A stretch of DNA of 64,000 nucleotides. Source: Venturia oleaginea. Taxonomy: Eukaryota > Ascomycota > Dothideomycetes > Venturiales > Venturiaceae. Made by a program: the position numbers and the translations under genes. Of this stretch, positions 21,283 through 32,299 are shown piece after piece (position 1 is the stretch's first letter; every line of letters begins with the position of its first letter). The stretch covers positions 434,001-498,000 of the forward strand of contig JABMLP010000028.1 of the NCBI GenBank assembly GCA_013176395.1. The letters are read 5' to 3'. The notes below the pieces were generated by a model, which saw only the letters and a program-made list of their open reading frames with translations, did not search any database and was not told where the DNA came from.

Positions 21283-22760
21283 CTAAACACCAGCAGCAAA
21301 AGTCGAGTTGATATCCCCAAACTTGATGTTACTGAAAGTAACACTCGCACTTCCACCAGCAGCCTCGACCTGCGCCGGCGATCCCCCACTGACAGGACAC
21401 TCTCCCCGCTTCCCACCAACCTTTGCCTCCGCTCCAGGCGGATCAACACTGTCCAGCCAATGCATATTCGCATAATGATCATCCCACAAACTCATAACGA
21501 GAACCATGCCTTTACTCAAAGCCTCACTCATACTCGTGAACCCACCCAGAGTCTTGAAGGTGTACTTTGCCTCTTCCCCAAATACCTTCTTCTGCGCATC
21601 GCAAAAAGCGGGCGTGACCGAGTTACCAGTCACTCCTGCGACTTTGGAAACACTGTTCGGAATCACCTTCCCATTCTGCACGTAGAACCTCTTAATCTCC
21701 TTCAACGGGGATCCAATAAACTGCGTCACAACCGTGAACTTGGAACCCGTATCGACTGTCTTGCCCTTGCCGTAGAAAGTGGGATCGCCCATGCGGTAGG
21801 GATTGAAATCGCAGCCGTCGGGGTCGCAGGTTCCGCCGTAGCGGTTGTTGGAATAGGTACCGCCGCAGGAATCACCCGTACATCTGGTTTGGCCTATGGT
21901 GCTGCAGGAATGGGGTGTCACGGCCGTGGCCATGCTGTTTGCTTCCCAGATGTCCATTTCGGCGCAGCAGGAGCCGAAACCGCCTACGCCGGAGTTCTTG
22001 TCCGTTTTTGAGGGTTTCCAGCCGGCGCTGTTGCCCTGGTGGATGTATTAGCTTTTGATTGTGTAAAGGGATGGGTGAGAGGAGTACCTCGCCGTTGATC
22101 CATTTCAGGTCACGGGGGCACTGGGCGTCGCAGTATCCAGTTCCCATGGTTGCTCTGGGAGGACACAAAATATTAGCTTTGCAGGTTCGAAAAGTTGAAC
22201 AAGCATTGAACTCACCCAGCCTTGTTTCCGGGATATTTGCTCTTTCCACCATCTTGGTCCATGGAGACAAAGTAGAGAGCAGTATTGAGACCACATCCAG
22301 CAGCACTCGTGTCGATATCAAACGTAAACTCCTTGTTCAACATGGAGAACATCTCGTAGTTATCGTCATCCTTCATCAAGTACAACCTTGACCCAACATT
22401 CGTCCCATAAGCATCCTTGGACAAAAAGTTGACCTTGACGGAATTTCCACTGGCAGTAATACCGTAAGTGCCAGGATAATCGGCACCATCAACAGCACAT
22501 TTCGCAGCGCAAGACTTGTTGTCGGTACAGATTTTTGTGTTCCAGGTGTTTCCAGTGTAGCAGTTTGTTGATCCAGAGACACCTTCATGGGTCCATCGCC
22601 AGTTTGCGTCCAGCACAATTTTTCCAGCGACGTCCGTGCAACCGGCAGTGGTACATTTTTGCCAAGTCAGCGGAGGATGTACTTCTTTCTTGTTTGTGCC
22701 CATGAGCTGCGCCTGCGCAGTCGAAATGGCGGAGAGAAAGAGAACTGTTGCTTGCAACAT
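21283..22760 (-). CDS. GH7 cellobiohydrolase (reducing-end), no cellulose-binding module
   Basis: GH7 enzymes release cellobiose from cellulose chain ends by a retaining mechanism. Three exons (22760-22216, 22154-22088, 22035-21283) give 454 residues. The signal peptide is [17 protein letters not shown]. The catalytic triplet E-x-D-x-x-E is intact in [14 protein letters not shown]. Other family marks are [66 protein letters not shown] and [16 protein letters not shown]. Length and loop content favour a cellobiohydrolase over an endoglucanase. The protein stops right after the catalytic domain ([13 protein letters not shown]), with no linker or CBM1. Confidence 0.94.
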
Positions 22761-24250
22761 CTCGAAGAAAAAAAACAGTAAGGAATGTAGAGTTCGAAAA
22801 GCGAACGGGGAAATGGATAGGAGAAAATCCGGGTACTATGCTCGAGACTTATCCTATAAGAAGGGAACCATTGTAAGGTTTGCTTCTTGCATGTATGAAT
22901 CATAATGGTTCATAGCTCTCTTAGCCTCTCTAAACGGAATCAAATTTCTCCACGACTGACTTAGCCCCGGTGGAGAACCCGTTGAAACGTCTTGACAAGG
23001 AAATTGTGTTCTCCGTCGAAGCATCTCGAATAATCTTAGACCGATATAGGCAAGGGGCATGGTTTCTCCGTGCGGGCTTTGCCTTGTGACAGTTGACAGA
23101 CATGCAACCCTTGGAGTATTGAGTGTAGCGCGTTCCAAAATTTAGCTTCCTGCGTAAAACCCGGTCAAGGTAGGCCAATTCCTCTTCGCTTACCGGCGGT
23201 GGACCTGTTCTCGGTGGACCTGTTCTCGGCATAGAGGCGCGTGCTTGTAGGTATTCGCAGAAATCGTGCGCGGATAGAATGAAAGTGGCTTGTTAATGCT
23301 TTTTCAGGGTCGTCGTATAGCATTAAAACGGCTAGCGAGATGCCTCCGATAGATTGTTTCTCTAGCCGAAGGATTGATGCGCATCAAACGATGCGCAGGG
23401 TATACCCGGGCGATCGGAAGATCATGGTCCTTGCTAAGAATGAGTACCTGGGAATGCTCGTGCGGATTCGAATATTCAGTGGTGTCGACTCGCCTCTATT
23501 CATGTGAGTGGAGACAGAGTGGTCAGAAAGCCTGCAAACAAACGTAGAGTCGAGAATCTTTGTAGTTGCCACTTTCAGAAGTAGACGATGGGTTCCCGCT
23601 GAAGAAACCTTCCAGTATAGAACGTTCCGTACCGGGTGTTGGAGAGCGCAGCGAACCGGTAGCTAAGCAATAAAGGTTAGGAGAACGTCAAAGATCGACG
23701 TGCAGAAAGCTGGCCATCTTCCCGTGCTGCAACGATTTGTGTTTCAAAAAGAAAACGTGTTGTTGTCAGAATATGGGGAGATGCGGGGTTTACAGTCTAA
23801 TTACTGATTCTGGAGAAAGGTGAAGATCCCGGGGTAAAGTGATGATCTTCCTCAAAAGCAAACTGATAGCCGAGAAGATGGAGATATCCTATTGTACTAA
23901 ATATTTCCCAGCTCTTTCGCCCTTCGGATAAGTGTCAACTACAGCTACTAGCAAACCGGTGCAGTTAACACCGAACCTCGCTGTGGAAAACTGAGCGACT
24001 TGAAGAGATGTAAACATTAAAATTCCCTTTTCAGATGTCAAGGAATAAGGTAGGTGAGACGAGTCCATGATTCTAGCTCGCCCGGCAGCCTCCACAATCA
24101 TCGCGGAAAAGAGGCCCAGACAGGAATAGAGGCGCCGATGTTTGGGTGTTTCGAAAGAGATCAGAGGCCAGGCTGGAGTCGAGCCCCCTGAAGTTCCAGC
24201 GTCTCTCTCCAAAAGAAATGATAAATAAGCCAAAGTTACGACCGAGAAGC
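22761..24250. other. intergenic upstream of the GH7 gene
   Basis: Contains the GH7 promoter. A 15-bp tandem duplication (GGTGGACCTGTTCTC, twice) lies near 23204-23233. Minus-strand frames at 22930-23232 and 23889-24250 have no recognised domain; the second contains one hydrophobic stretch, discussed with the neighbouring peptide precursor. Confidence 0.5.
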
Positions 24251-25008
24251 CTAAGATGGCCCCAGAAACTGCGCCCGTCTGATAGCGCTTGGTGTAGCAG
24301 CCGAGTCGGCAGAAATGGCTGACATGGTTCCGTCTGGGTTTGCGATGTTCGGTCTTGGCTCGGACGGTGACACCGACAGCGGTGCGGCAGGTGATGCAAG
24401 ACCCGGGATTGGCTTCAGTACTGTGAGTGGGTTCATATCGAGCGAGGTCGGACTTGCCCGTCTCTCCATTTCTGTGAAAGGATTCAAGACCTCCAAAGGA
24501 ATGTTGGATGCTGGCCCGTGCCACATCGAAGGTTTAGGTCGACTGCCAGCTGGATCTTGTCGTTTCCTCAAGACCGGAACTGCTGTTGGGGTACTCGCAA
24601 GGCCAAATGACGCAGGCTCATGCCACATAGTCGCCTTTGGCTCGCTCTCATCAAGACTTTGCCGCCTAGCTTGTGGCAATTTTGGCGGAAGGCTATTCGG
24701 CGGTGCATGAGAAGCAGGACCATGCCACATGGTAGCTTTTGGCTTTGCGGGATCTTGTCGCTTCGACCTCAATCTTACTGCTATTGATGCAGCCGGAGTA
24801 TATGAAGCAGGGCCATGCCACATCGTCGCTTTTGGTCTGCGCGCACCAGGGTCTTGTGCCAGTGCCATTGGATTGGCGTGACTGCATGGTGTTAGATTGT
24901 GATTCGGAAGGAGAATTAAAAGTTGAGGCGGCAGAGCGATGGGAGTTCCACGTACCTTGATTGAATGAGCCAGAGTAGCACCAAAGGGAAGCAGGCCATT
25001 CGCGACAT
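24251..25008 (-). CDS. secreted repeat-peptide precursor with Kex2-like sites
   Basis: Exon 1 is 25008-24956. A 74-nt GTACGT...CTAAC...CAG intron follows, then exon 2, 24881-24251, for 227 residues. Residues 1-20 form a signal peptide (CFPLVLLWLIQSSHA). Four modules follow, each with one MWH[G/E]PAS core (at residues 38, 69, 103 and 137), usually preceded by PKAT. Dibasic sites RR33, KR59, RR91, KR125 and RR159 punctuate them, giving predicted fragments of 26, 32, 34 and 34 residues. QDPA follows KR twice. A 68-residue tail has another RR at 220. This is the layout of Kex2-processed fungal peptide precursors (pheromone, KEP and dikaritin types), but the core matches none I know. A GT-AG alternative in the tail could add a hydrophobic segment. 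Confidence 0.8.
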
Positions 25009-25464
25009 AGTGCTCGTTGACATGTCTCCTGATTTAGCGGTGAATTCTGTCGTCAAGTTGAGTCGAATATTTGGCGCTGAAATTGTTAAGTGGTCGTCTT
25101 TCGGCGTAGAAACAGGCTTGCATCTGGTCCTCCATCTTTTCAGATTTTCCTTTTCGCCATCGAATTCGACAGAGTTGAATATAAATGCATTGAGATGATC
25201 GAGTGAGGTTAATTGTTCAGCCACCTCGAAACCTGGGGCTTATTGTTTCGGACATTGAAACACCACCACCAACCAATTGTCGTTCTTTGACGATTGAAAA
25301 TGCAGAAACATGCCGGATATTGCCGTGCAATAAAGTTGTCCATGCGTGAGGAAACAAGTTTCTAGTGACAGCCATTGCGACTGGGCATCGTGCAAAAGCT
25401 ACGATCTTGTGCACCGCGCGTGAGAAGGCATGTAAAACACATAGTCTGCTTTTCATGACGCAGG

Positions 25465-26163
25465 TCAATCAAAATGGCTGTTGGCATGATGAGCAACAGC
25501 GGCTTCATCACCCTCGAATGATGCACATACTGGACAAACTGCAACGGGAGTGGTAGAATCCGTGACACTCTCTGCGGTACTCACTGCTGGGGGAGGACTG
25601 ACACCTACAGACCTGCCCTTCTTCTTCTGTTTTGGCTTTTTGACGAAGTCGAGAAGACTAGGAGCAGCTCGTGCAGACGCATCGATATCATAATCGAAAC
25701 CGTCTTCTCGCACGTCAGAGACATGGCGTCCACTGGGAGTCGAACTGGGTTGGGAATAAAATCGAGAGGTCGCTTCAGAACCGATAGGCTCCCCGTTCCT
25801 CCCCAGGTTACTCAATCCTGCAGATGCCGTTTGAGCAGTCGCTGCGTCCACGATCTGCTGCACGCGACCAACGCGGCCGTCCTGAAGGCGCACTTTGATC
25901 CCGCGAGGGTGATTACCAGAAGTCAGAACGTCGCCAACTATTCCCTGTACCTTTCGGCCGGTTGGCTGGTCTACTTTCAGCACGATGGAGACGCCAATAC
26001 CAGGCGTTACGTCTCTGAAAGCTGGTACAGTAGCCATGCCACCTCCCTGGGGCTGGCGATCAAAAGAGCGAAAATCGCTTCCGCCACGGCCTCTCCCGCG
26101 ACCACGATTCCTGGGACTTCTTCCTCCAGAAACGAAACCACGACCACGGTGCTGGTCGGACAT
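25465..26163 (-). CDS. YwbE-like (DUF2196) RGG-rich protein
   Basis: 232 residues from the ATG at 26163. The open frame extends upstream to 26397, but the first 78 codons do not look conserved. The N-terminus is RG/RGG-rich (GRGRGRGGSDFRSF), suggesting RNA or nucleic-acid contact. Residues 45-95 match the YwbE/DUF2196 domain: GIGVSIVLKVDQPTGRKVQG, then GIVGDVLTSGNHPRGIKVRL and DGRVGRVQQIV. The C-terminus has a basic patch (KKPKQKKKGRSVG) and a single zinc-finger-like CPVCASF...HHANSH. The molecular role of the family is not established to my knowledge. Confidence 0.82.
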   Translation of the reverse strand: MSDQHRGRGFVSGGRSPRNRGRGRGRGGSDFRSFDRQPQGGGMATVPAFRDVTPGIGVSIVLKVDQPTGRKVQGIVGDVLTSGNHPRGIKVRLQDGRVGRVQQIVDAATAQTASAGLSNLGRNGEPIGSEATSRFYSQPSSTPSGRHVSDVREDGFDYDIDASARAAPSLLDFVKKPKQKKKGRSVGVSPPPAVSTAESVTDSTTPVAVCPVCASFEGDEAAVAHHANSHFD

Positions 26164-27421
26164 TGAGTCTGTTAACCGATTGATTGCTTGGCTGCTGAAG
26201 GACGAGACTGATGAATCGAGTTGTTTTGCCTGAACACGAAGGTTTCTCATGGAAGGGCAATATGATCGGGAAATGGAAATCTTGATGAAGTGATTGTGCT
26301 GTGCGACACGCCGTTCAGAGCGAATGCGAAAAACTTTGGCGACCCGGAAGACTATCGGAGAACCCTCGGGGATATTCAATACACACCCATGAACCATCTA
26401 ACCTCGCCGTCAACTATTCATCACGACACCAACTCACAATTTCCAATTGTAAACTGTAAATTACTCTTAGTGGTGGTAAGAAGTATTTTTCTTGATGAGT
26501 ATTATCCCCCCACGTATAGTGCCGGCTTCAAGGCTAGAGGATAGAAGATACGGAATTGACGAAACTACTATTCCCTCAAAACAACCTAAGTCTCTCGTAT
26601 CATCCTCTCACCCACCTCAAATGCAACTACCTCAAGATATACACACACAATCCATTTCCATTCGCGCACAAAAAAGCCCGAAATCCACAACAGAGATTCC
26701 TGTCCATTCACGAAGATAAACCTACAAAGACGTCCAAAAGGTCAAGAACACACTCATAAGCAACACGAACACAATCAAAGAGGCGAGAATAAGGAACAGC
26801 GACAAGAGAAATCGATAAAAGTGCATACAAGAAAAGTTCGGCGGCAAGAAGTATAGAGACTAGATACAAGACAAGTAACGAGAGCATCCAGGAAGTGCTC
26901 CAATAGTACGTGATACAATACAGCGAGAGAGAGATAGTGGAGAGCGAAAGCGTACCGTGCTGGAAGCACAATACCCCAAAACTCGAACCTAGGAAAGAAA
27001 GAGAGATGTCAAATCAAAGGACCCACTCAGTTCAAATCACTCCTCCAAAAATTATTCCTACAACGCCGTCCCCCCTCCAGTGTGATGAGGCTATTGCGAA
27101 AAAACGCCAGGCTCAACTCATTCATACGTTTATAGTTATCTATGGCCTATCCTAGACCATCTGTCAGAAAAACTCCCAAACCAACATGCAGAGCAGATGA
27201 CACAAATGAGGGCATAAATTTCCCCCTTCTTCTCGCTGCGTTGCATACAGTTGGCCGCACAGATAAACGACAATATAGAAAACGCATTTACGTTCATCGC
27301 AACTAGGGTACTGTTGCTACCAATATACGTCATCACGGAGTTTCTTGTTGTCCGATTTTTCTAGGCGCCGTTAGTTGAGATCTTCTCATAGTGATGCGAG
27401 ATGGTACTTGCGACACGGTAC
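26164..27421. other. intergenic, no supported gene
   Basis: Both strands carry short frames. The hydrophobic minus frame at 26708-26971 is probably chance. 27356-27420 may belong to a terminal intron of the neighbouring mannosyltransferase gene. Confidence 0.45.
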
Positions 27422-28927
27422 TCACCTCCCTGCGACCTTGACTTTATCCACGGGATTGGCCACCTTGTTTTTCTTGGGCGCCGCCTCTTTCTTCTCGGCA
27501 GCCGGCGCCTTATCAGCAGGCGGCGACTTTGCAGCCTCTTTCTTTGCCTTCTCCACTTCGCTCTCGGCGTTTTCTTTCTTCGCCTCATTCTTCATGATGG
27601 CCTTATCCTTCTGCCATTGATCTTGGGGGCTGTCAAATTGCGCCTTGATCTTATCCATGCGATCTTTCTCTTCCTTCTCTTTCGCGGCCTTCTCTTTCCT
27701 CTCCTTCTCCATTTCTTCCATGTGCCGGATGTCGTCCACGCTGGGTTCGTACAAATGCCAGATGGTGTAATGAGGTAGGCCGACGACAGAGAACTTCATG
27801 CGCTTCGCCATCTGTGACCTGATTAGTAAAACTACGAGGTCAGGAGTGTATGTGGGTACTAACCTTTCCGAACCCCTCTGTCTCAGCATGCTTCTCAAAA
27901 CTGAAAGCTGGGAAATGTACACCTGCCCGAAACACTTTAGCCTTAGCCAGAATACTAACACCGCCAACCCCATCAAGCTCCATCTCCATATCTGGGTCAC
28001 CATAGGGGTCTCGAAGGTAGGCAAGATGAGGTCTCCAGGTCGCGTATTCTGCATAGCCCTCGACAATGACGGCGTCCTCATCCAATGTGTCTGCAAGAGC
28101 GAGAGCGGTTTCGGATTCTTGCCAGGAATTGAGATCGTAAGGTTGCTCGCCGCCTAGCCAGTCAGGCAGTGGTCGCCAGACGTCTGAGTGATGTGTTAAC
28201 AATAGTTCGGGATAGCCCACAAATTTAACGTACTTGGTACGATGACATCTTTATTATGGCGCATCAGATCTTCCAGAATCGTGAAAGGAGCTGTCTCCAC
28301 ATCCACATCTCTCCAATAAACCCAGCTGTGCGTAGGTCGCATTGCGGCGCTCAACAGCCAGTTACGAGCCTGTGCCATCGACTTTCTTCGCCCTGCCTGT
28401 GCAGCGAAACCGTGTCGGCTCTCCACATCTTGATTGACCTTCTGTCCAAAATCCTTCTTCATGATGGAAATCTCGCCATAACGTTGCCTTGGATTGTCGT
28501 GCTCCTGCAACTCCTCCAGCAGGTCGTTAAGCAGTTGTAGGGTGTTGTCCTTAGAATCCCCCACCAAGAATGCAAGATCAATGAGATTGTGGGGATATGT
28601 GAGGTTTCGCAAGTGTGAAAAGAACATGGGTAAATGTGGTGCGGCATCTCTCAAGGGAGCACACAGGAGAATTCTCTCTTCTCGCTCCCAGCCCCGAGCC
28701 GAACCTTGGACATTGGAGAGGTCGTAATATCGCACCGTTTCCAATTGCGAGTCTTCCGCAACGGAATATAGGCCTAGGGAGACGGCTCCAATAACACCGG
28801 CCCTTGCGCTTGGGGAGAATATGAAGACGAGGGAGAGACATGCCAGGGCGGCGAGAGAGAGTTTTAATATGAGTTGCCGCCGTCTTCGTAACGCCGGCTG
28901 TGATCTAGGTTGGAACCTGTAGACCAT
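27422..28927 (-). CDS. ANP1: ANP1/MNN9/VAN1-family Golgi alpha-mannosyltransferase
   Basis: Member of the Anp1 family, which builds the alpha-1,6 mannan backbone in cis-Golgi M-Pol complexes. Three exons (28927-28234, 28183-27864, 27811-27422) give 467 residues. The ATG at 28927 is used because upstream in-frame codons lack an ATG. A type II signal anchor spans about residues 20-45 (LILKLSLAALACLSLVFIF). Family motifs are ILLCAPLRDA, FLVGDSKDNT, ARNWLLS, the DxD metal site in WVYWRDVDVE, DVIVPNVWRPLP, YAEYATWRPHLA and the closing GLPHYTIWHLYEP. A Lys/Glu/Ala-rich tail follows. The apparent TGA stop lies inside GGGAG|GTGAGT; an intron from there to TAG at 27356 (branch CTAAC) would add about nine residues. 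Confidence 0.9.
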
Positions 28928-30044
28928 GGTGTTAGAAAGTTTCCTCTTCTTCACTTTAGGGAGGTTTGCGTAAAAGCGTCAATTGGGGCCAACGTACTTG
29001 TGCTGTGAGAAATTGTAGGCTCCGCTGCCTCCGAGGGGGTATGCGGCATTCCCATTTGAATAGGCCGACCTGTGCATCTTTCCTCCTTGGAACTCAGCAT
29101 GCAGCGGCAACATTCATTCAGAGGGATATCAAGGACCCGTCGATGGTAATTTGGTGGCCGATGACCGGCTTCCCTCCGGCGGGGTGTCTATGAGAGATCC
29201 AGGTCGAGGATGGCGATGAGATGGAGGACTGGGTGAGGGAGAGTCTTGGGTGGTCGAGCAATGTCCGGTTCTTGTTCGTCTTGCTTGCTGGATGTTTTTG
29301 TCAACCTTGCTGTGCCCCTGTCCAGCTCGGAGATCAAGTGAGATGGAAAGCAATAGCAATTCACCACAAATACAACTTGACGATGAAAATCACCCTCAGT
29401 ATGCGAGATACGCTCTGGGGTCGGAGATACAGTCAATTGATGTCGTTCCTCTCTTCTCGTTCTCGCAAAAAGGCTTACGTGTGCTCCCCGCTGCCCGCAA
29501 TTGTGGCCGCGACTCACAGAGGACATTGTCAACCTCAACCTGGCCTCTCGCATCCTGCGTCGTACGACTAATTCAATGTCTAGCACGGGTATCACGTTTC
29601 ATCAACATGCACTCAGGTTAATGCTACCGCGTCTCGAAAACTGTCTTGTCTCCTGGGTTGCCGACGATACCAAGCCATGAAAAGTTCAACGATTCTTTTT
29701 TGTAGCAGACCGTTAGGCCTATCTCCAAGATTGAGAGGTCATGATGATTCAGAAGATCTCTATTGGATGGTATATTTGACACTTGGTGATATCTGGCAAT
29801 ATGAGGTTCAGCATGATTACTCACGCCTAGTATTTCTTCTTTGTTTCTTCGGACGTACTCGACCTAGAGGCGCTTCTCAGGTCTGCCAAACACTATCGGG
29901 TATTGTATTGTACGCTTATGAAACATATCTCACAGGCTATTCTTAAACGATTTGAGCCTGGCAATCGTAGTCGCATCTCCTAAATATAGAACTGCAGTCC
30001 CGATCCTTTCCGAAAACCCATCTTATACCTCCACTCCTTCTCGT
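28928..30044. other. intergenic, no supported gene
   Basis: Frames overlap on both strands at 29130-29620 without domain or splice logic. It should hold the promoter of the mannosyltransferase gene. Confidence 0.45.
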
Positions 30045-30698
30045 TCAATCAACCTTGACATCCTCGCAAGGTCGCAACGAGATAACTTTACCTTCCTGCA
30101 CTCTATTCTTTCCAGCCCTATATTTCGCCTCTAAGATATAAAGCTCCTCGACCTGCTTCCCAGAAGCAAGCCAATGCTGCGCGGCCTCCAAGCGCTTCAT
30201 CTCCTCGTTCATGTATCCAAATAAACGAGGCATATAGTTCATTGGATAATCCGCTCGCTGCGGGCTCGAAGGTTTTTGCTTGGTTGTCGGAGGTGGGCAT
30301 GATTCTTCTGCGAAGGAAACCTTAACGGAGCGGCGCGAATGTGGCTCGTTGCTATTCTCGGCGTCTCCAACTTTGTTCTGCTCCCTCGTGGAGAGGATTA
30401 ACCTCCCCAATGTCCCTATCAAATCCTCCAGGCTCCACTTGACCACTGTACCATAATATTCCCAGGCCGACGCGCGAAGAGGCGTATTCCTCATCTTTGC
30501 GTCCCACTTTTTGAACCGATCGTGGGGGCGAACGAATTTCCGATCTTGCGTCGCGCTACGAAGGGTTTGGAAAAGGTCTTTGCACTCGATGATTAAATTG
30601 GCAACTGTGATGGCGATTGTTGGTAATATGGGTACAGTGCTGATGGTGGTCGCTGGCGTGTCGCTGGTCTGCTGTCTTGTACGATAGTGGAAAGACAT
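30045..30698 (-). CDS. hypothetical protein, 217 aa
   Basis: One uninterrupted frame from the ATG at 30698. No signal peptide; the segment about residues 22-45 is mildly hydrophobic. The rest is charged, with KFVRPHDRFKKWDAKMRN, a Trp/Leu-rich central part (WEYYGTVVKWSLEDLIGTLGRL) and a C-terminal helix-like part (FGYMNEEMKRLEAAQHWLASGKQVEELYI). The composition is protein-like and the pattern helical, perhaps an Ank/NACHT-type N-terminal region, but I do not recognise a family. No intron is required. Confidence 0.55.
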   Translation of the reverse strand: MSFHYRTRQQTSDTPATTISTVPILPTIAITVANLIIECKDLFQTLRSATQDRKFVRPHDRFKKWDAKMRNTPLRASAWEYYGTVVKWSLEDLIGTLGRLILSTREQNKVGDAENSNEPHSRRSVKVSFAEESCPPPTTKQKPSSPQRADYPMNYMPRLFGYMNEEMKRLEAAQHWLASGKQVEELYILEAKYRAGKNRVQEGKVISLRPCEDVKVD

Positions 30699-32299
30699 TC
30701 TTGCGATAGAAGCTTTGGTTGATCAGGTTGTAATTCTGCACTCGTGTCTTTGGACTGGAGATCTCTCGGTTTGGGAAATTTGAAAAGTCGAATTGACTGC
30801 GAACATACCTCTTAAATATTAGATACGGTGCTTCGCTTTGACTGAGAAATTTGTATTGGTCTTGTGCGGGCCTTCCGTATCATTGTAGGTCTCGCTTTGA
30901 TATCTATGGATCCTCTTCCAAACTGGAGAACTTGTGAGCTAGATACCCTGACCTATTATATATCGAAAAAGTTGAGACTGCTAGGAGTGCGAACGAGAAC
31001 AGGACGTCTGAAGTTGTGCGAAAGTTGAGCAAGATTTATCTTATCACTACTACAAGTCCTTTCAAGGTTCTGAAAGACTCCCCATCAAAATCGAAGCTTG
31101 GTAGATTCAGTTCTACCATTAGTAATTGTGGGTAGCTATTACTGGTAGACATTCAATTCCCAACCACTGCGGCTGGCTCAACATTCTCTTTTCTTAAAAT
31201 AAAAATCTCGTTGGTCCCAGTGAATGCGTCCAGTACTCTCTCCAATAGAGCTCTGACAAACCATGGTCGATATCGATAATTTTCCGGAAATCCGGATGAA
31301 CAATTTTGCCAGAAATTCATCGATATCGACCTGGAATTGGGGGATTTCAAAAAGAGAGCGTTATCGCGCAAGTCGTGATGAGATCGATTTGACCAAGGTC
31401 CATCTTTTGTTCCATTTCTCCTTCTTCTCCGCTTTCTTGGTGTTCTTATTCAGGGGCTTGTGATAGAATCATTTCGGACGATTATCTCGTAACGCGCATA
31501 GCCCAATCTCGCAATCTCAACATCGACCTTGCGAAGTAAGCAATGAAAGTGTGGTGTTGAAGCCGTACCAAAGGCGGCTGGCATAATGCTGAAGCTTTAA
31601 AGCCCCAAATCGAGTACCGCTGGTTTCGCGTTCGAACTCTGTAGTGGTGAGACTTCGGTTCTCACATCCCAATTTTCGATAACGGCTAGTGTTCTGGCGA
31701 CAAACGGCGGTAGGAAACTGCCTTCCATGGTCTGCACGTCGTTCTTACAATGAATTGTGAAGGGCCGGGGGGGGGGAGAAGGATGATGAGATGGCCAAAG
31801 TAGAGTCTGCAGATATCGAAAAGAACCGTCCATGAAATTCGGACCCTTGATTCTGTGGTGAATATGCGCAATACTTGTCAGTTTATGTCCCATCTATTCT
31901 ATATTGCAATCCGATATTCTGACGGTAATTGAAGTCTTCTCCGAGTACTGGGTCGTGGCCGAAGTGGAAGTGGAAGAGGACAGATATGATGACCGGAGAC
32001 ATGATGAAGAGTTAGGCAGATACTTCGAGGGGGAAGTTGACAGATATAGTTGTTGATGACTGGAAGAGCGACTGGAAGAGCAGCCTGATGGAACCTTGAG
32101 TACGTGTCCGTAACGATTGAGTAAGACCAAATCCTATCTTAGGAATATTTCGCAAGAAAGTGAAGTCGGTACGCGTTGTAAATCTCCACGCGAACCCTGT
32201 CGCGTACAACTACTATCCACGGAGTCGGGTGAGATGTTGCCGCAAGCTGTCCTCGACAAAACATATTATCGCGACCAAGACCCCAAATACCCGCCAACT
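30699..32299. other. intergenic, no supported gene
   Basis: Contains a G10 run near 31768-31780 and an imperfect 26-bp inverted repeat at 31262-31334 whose arms include GGTCGATATCGAT. The right end is the promoter region of the ARF-GEF gene. Confidence 0.5.

Noticed and set aside
22930..23232. 100-codon minus frame with MPRTGPPRTGPP start
   Set aside because: Its start is a 15-bp tandem duplication and the rest has no family resemblance.
23889..24524. 211-codon frame overlapping the repeat-peptide gene
   Set aside because: Its first half is a shadow of the peptide modules; only the hydrophobic part is kept as a possible alternative exon.
26708..26971. Hydrophobic 87-codon minus frame resembling a membrane protein
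   Set aside because: AT-rich low-complexity DNA gives Leu/Ser/Tyr runs by chance; no conserved pattern or neighbours supporting it.
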